Below, in pieces: positions 63,314 to 64,000 of a DNA stretch of 64,000 nucleotides (position 1 is its first letter; every line of letters starts with the position of its first letter). The notes beneath the pieces are model-generated. The model saw only the letters and a program-made list of their open reading frames with translations. It searched no databases and was not told where the DNA came from. Location: NCBI GenBank assembly GCA_023379385.1, contig JAMCUS010000028.1, positions 1-64,000 of the forward strand, written 5' to 3'. A program made the position numbers and the translations under genes. The DNA is from Thermoplasmatota archaeon (GTDB lineage: Archaea; Thermoplasmatota; Thermoplasmata; Lutacidiplasmatales; JAMCUS01).

Positions 63314-64000
63314 ATGAGTAAAGCGGATATCATAATAAGGTGTAAATCACCTCTTAGAATAAGTTTTGCTGGTGGGGGTACGGATGTATCACCATATCCT
63401 GAAGAGAGGGGAGGAGTTACACTCAATGCTACAATAAATAGATACGCATATGCCACACTGGATAAGACGGATAGCACAGGATATGTGATAAGATCACTTG
63501 ATTATGATACAACTACAAAATTAACAGATGAGGATGATTTTATATATAATGGAGAGCTGGATCTTATAAAGGCTGTTCTTAACGTAATGACTGAACATAA
63601 AGACGGTATCAAACTATTTCTGCACAGCGATGCACCTCCTGGCAGTGGACTTGGATCCTCTTCAACAATGGCAGTTGCACTTATAGGTGTATTCAAGGAA
63701 TTTTATAATTTACCATATACCAGTTATGAGATTGCAGAACTGGCATATAAAATAGAAAGAAATGAGTTAAATATTGCAGGTGGTAGACAGGATCAGTATG
63801 CCACTACCTTCGGCGGATTCAATTTTATAGAATTTCAGAAAGATGGTGCGATAGTAAATCCATTAAAAATAAAAAAAGAGGTAATAAACGAATTGGAGTA
63901 TAGACTGATACTATGTTATACAGGTAAAACCAGACGTTCTGGCAATATACTGAATGATCAGATAGAGGGCTATACCAAAAAAAATGAAAAGGTTGTTAAG
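63314..64000 (+). CDS. GHMP-family sugar kinase (HddA-like), truncated by window end
   Basis: 229 residues visible. CKSPLRISFAGGGTDVSPYP (about 10-29) is the N-terminal substrate motif of D-glycero-D-manno-heptose-phosphate kinase relatives; DAPPGSGLGSSSTMAVALIG (about 101-120) is the GHMP phosphate loop; NIAGGRQDQYATTFGGFNFI holds the catalytic Asp. Such kinases make ADP/GDP-heptose or other activated sugars for glycans. About 100 residues remain outside the window. It starts 70 bp after arfC with its own possible promoter. Confidence 0.88.
   Translation, partial: MSKADIIIRCKSPLRISFAGGGTDVSPYPEERGGVTLNATINRYAYATLDKTDSTGYVIRSLDYDTTTKLTDEDDFIYNGELDLIKAVLNVMTEHKDGIKLFLHSDAPPGSGLGSSSTMAVALIGVFKEFYNLPYTSYEIAELAYKIERNELNIAGGRQDQYATTFGGFNFIEFQKDGAIVNPLKIKKEVINELEYRLILCYTGKTRRSGNILNDQIEGYTKKNEKVVK

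Overview
The window is archaeal chromosome, most likely from the Thermoplasmatales or a close relative in Thermoplasmata. The evidence is: a proteasome beta subunit with a short propeptide; an archaeal KH/beta-CASP ribonuclease (aCPSF1/FttA); diphthine synthase; a split GMP synthetase (separate ATPase subunit); Elp3; type 2 IPP isomerase; the archaeal riboflavin reductase; pyruvoyl arginine decarboxylase; a Rio1 kinase/KH protein/primase operon; tRNA genes with intron-like insertions; and low G+C. No species can be named from sequence alone.

Layout. (1) 1-9.4 kb is a mobile island. It starts with a Cas1 gene truncated by the window edge, followed by a winged-HTH gene and then a divergent operon ending in HNH nuclease and family B DNA polymerase genes. 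Solo Cas1 plus polymerase plus HNH is the hallmark set of a casposon. Then come a frameshifted HEPN gene, an IS3-like remnant, a 32-bp operator-like array and an AAA/DUF4143 ATPase. The island ends exactly beside the 3' end of tRNA-Arg. (2) 9.5-15.8 kb is mostly housekeeping: creatininase-family hydrolase, rpiA, a regulator, HD hydrolase, zinc-ribbon proteins, pdaD, DUF99. (3) 15.8-19.1 kb is a graveyard of IS605, ISAzo13 and ATPase fragments around a pilin-like gene and an HNH gene. (4) 19.2-25.9 kb holds SHOCT and MscS membrane proteins and an operon of methyltransferase, Hef-like helicase and a YkgJ-type cysteine-cluster protein. (5) 26-32.4 kb is accessory: methylase fragment, ATPase, HEPN gene split by one TGA, IS remnants, DNA glycosylase. 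(6) 32.5-42.5 kb is core: coiled-coil proteins, dph5, guaA subunit, UbiE-like methyltransferase, aCPSF1, proteasome. (7) 42.7-45.2 kb is accessory again (ISAzo13 end, DUF3800, transposase fragment, tRNA-Lys). (8) 45.3-64 kb is core (glycosyltransferase, elp3, fni, panE, K+/H+ antiporter pair, DRG GTPase, rio1-dim2-priS-arfC) broken by two IS605-type remnants and a set of Pro/Gln-rich zinc-ribbon membrane proteins.

How it works together. The core operons link RNA and translation maintenance (Rio1, KH protein, DRG, Elp3, Dph5, aCPSF1) with DNA replication (primase). The accessory segments are dominated by decayed mobile DNA. No transposase in the window looks intact except the casposon integrase, whose C-terminus lies outside. 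The strongest candidate for a little-described system is the casposon-like element at the left edge, with its triplicated cas1 5' end and unusual cargo.
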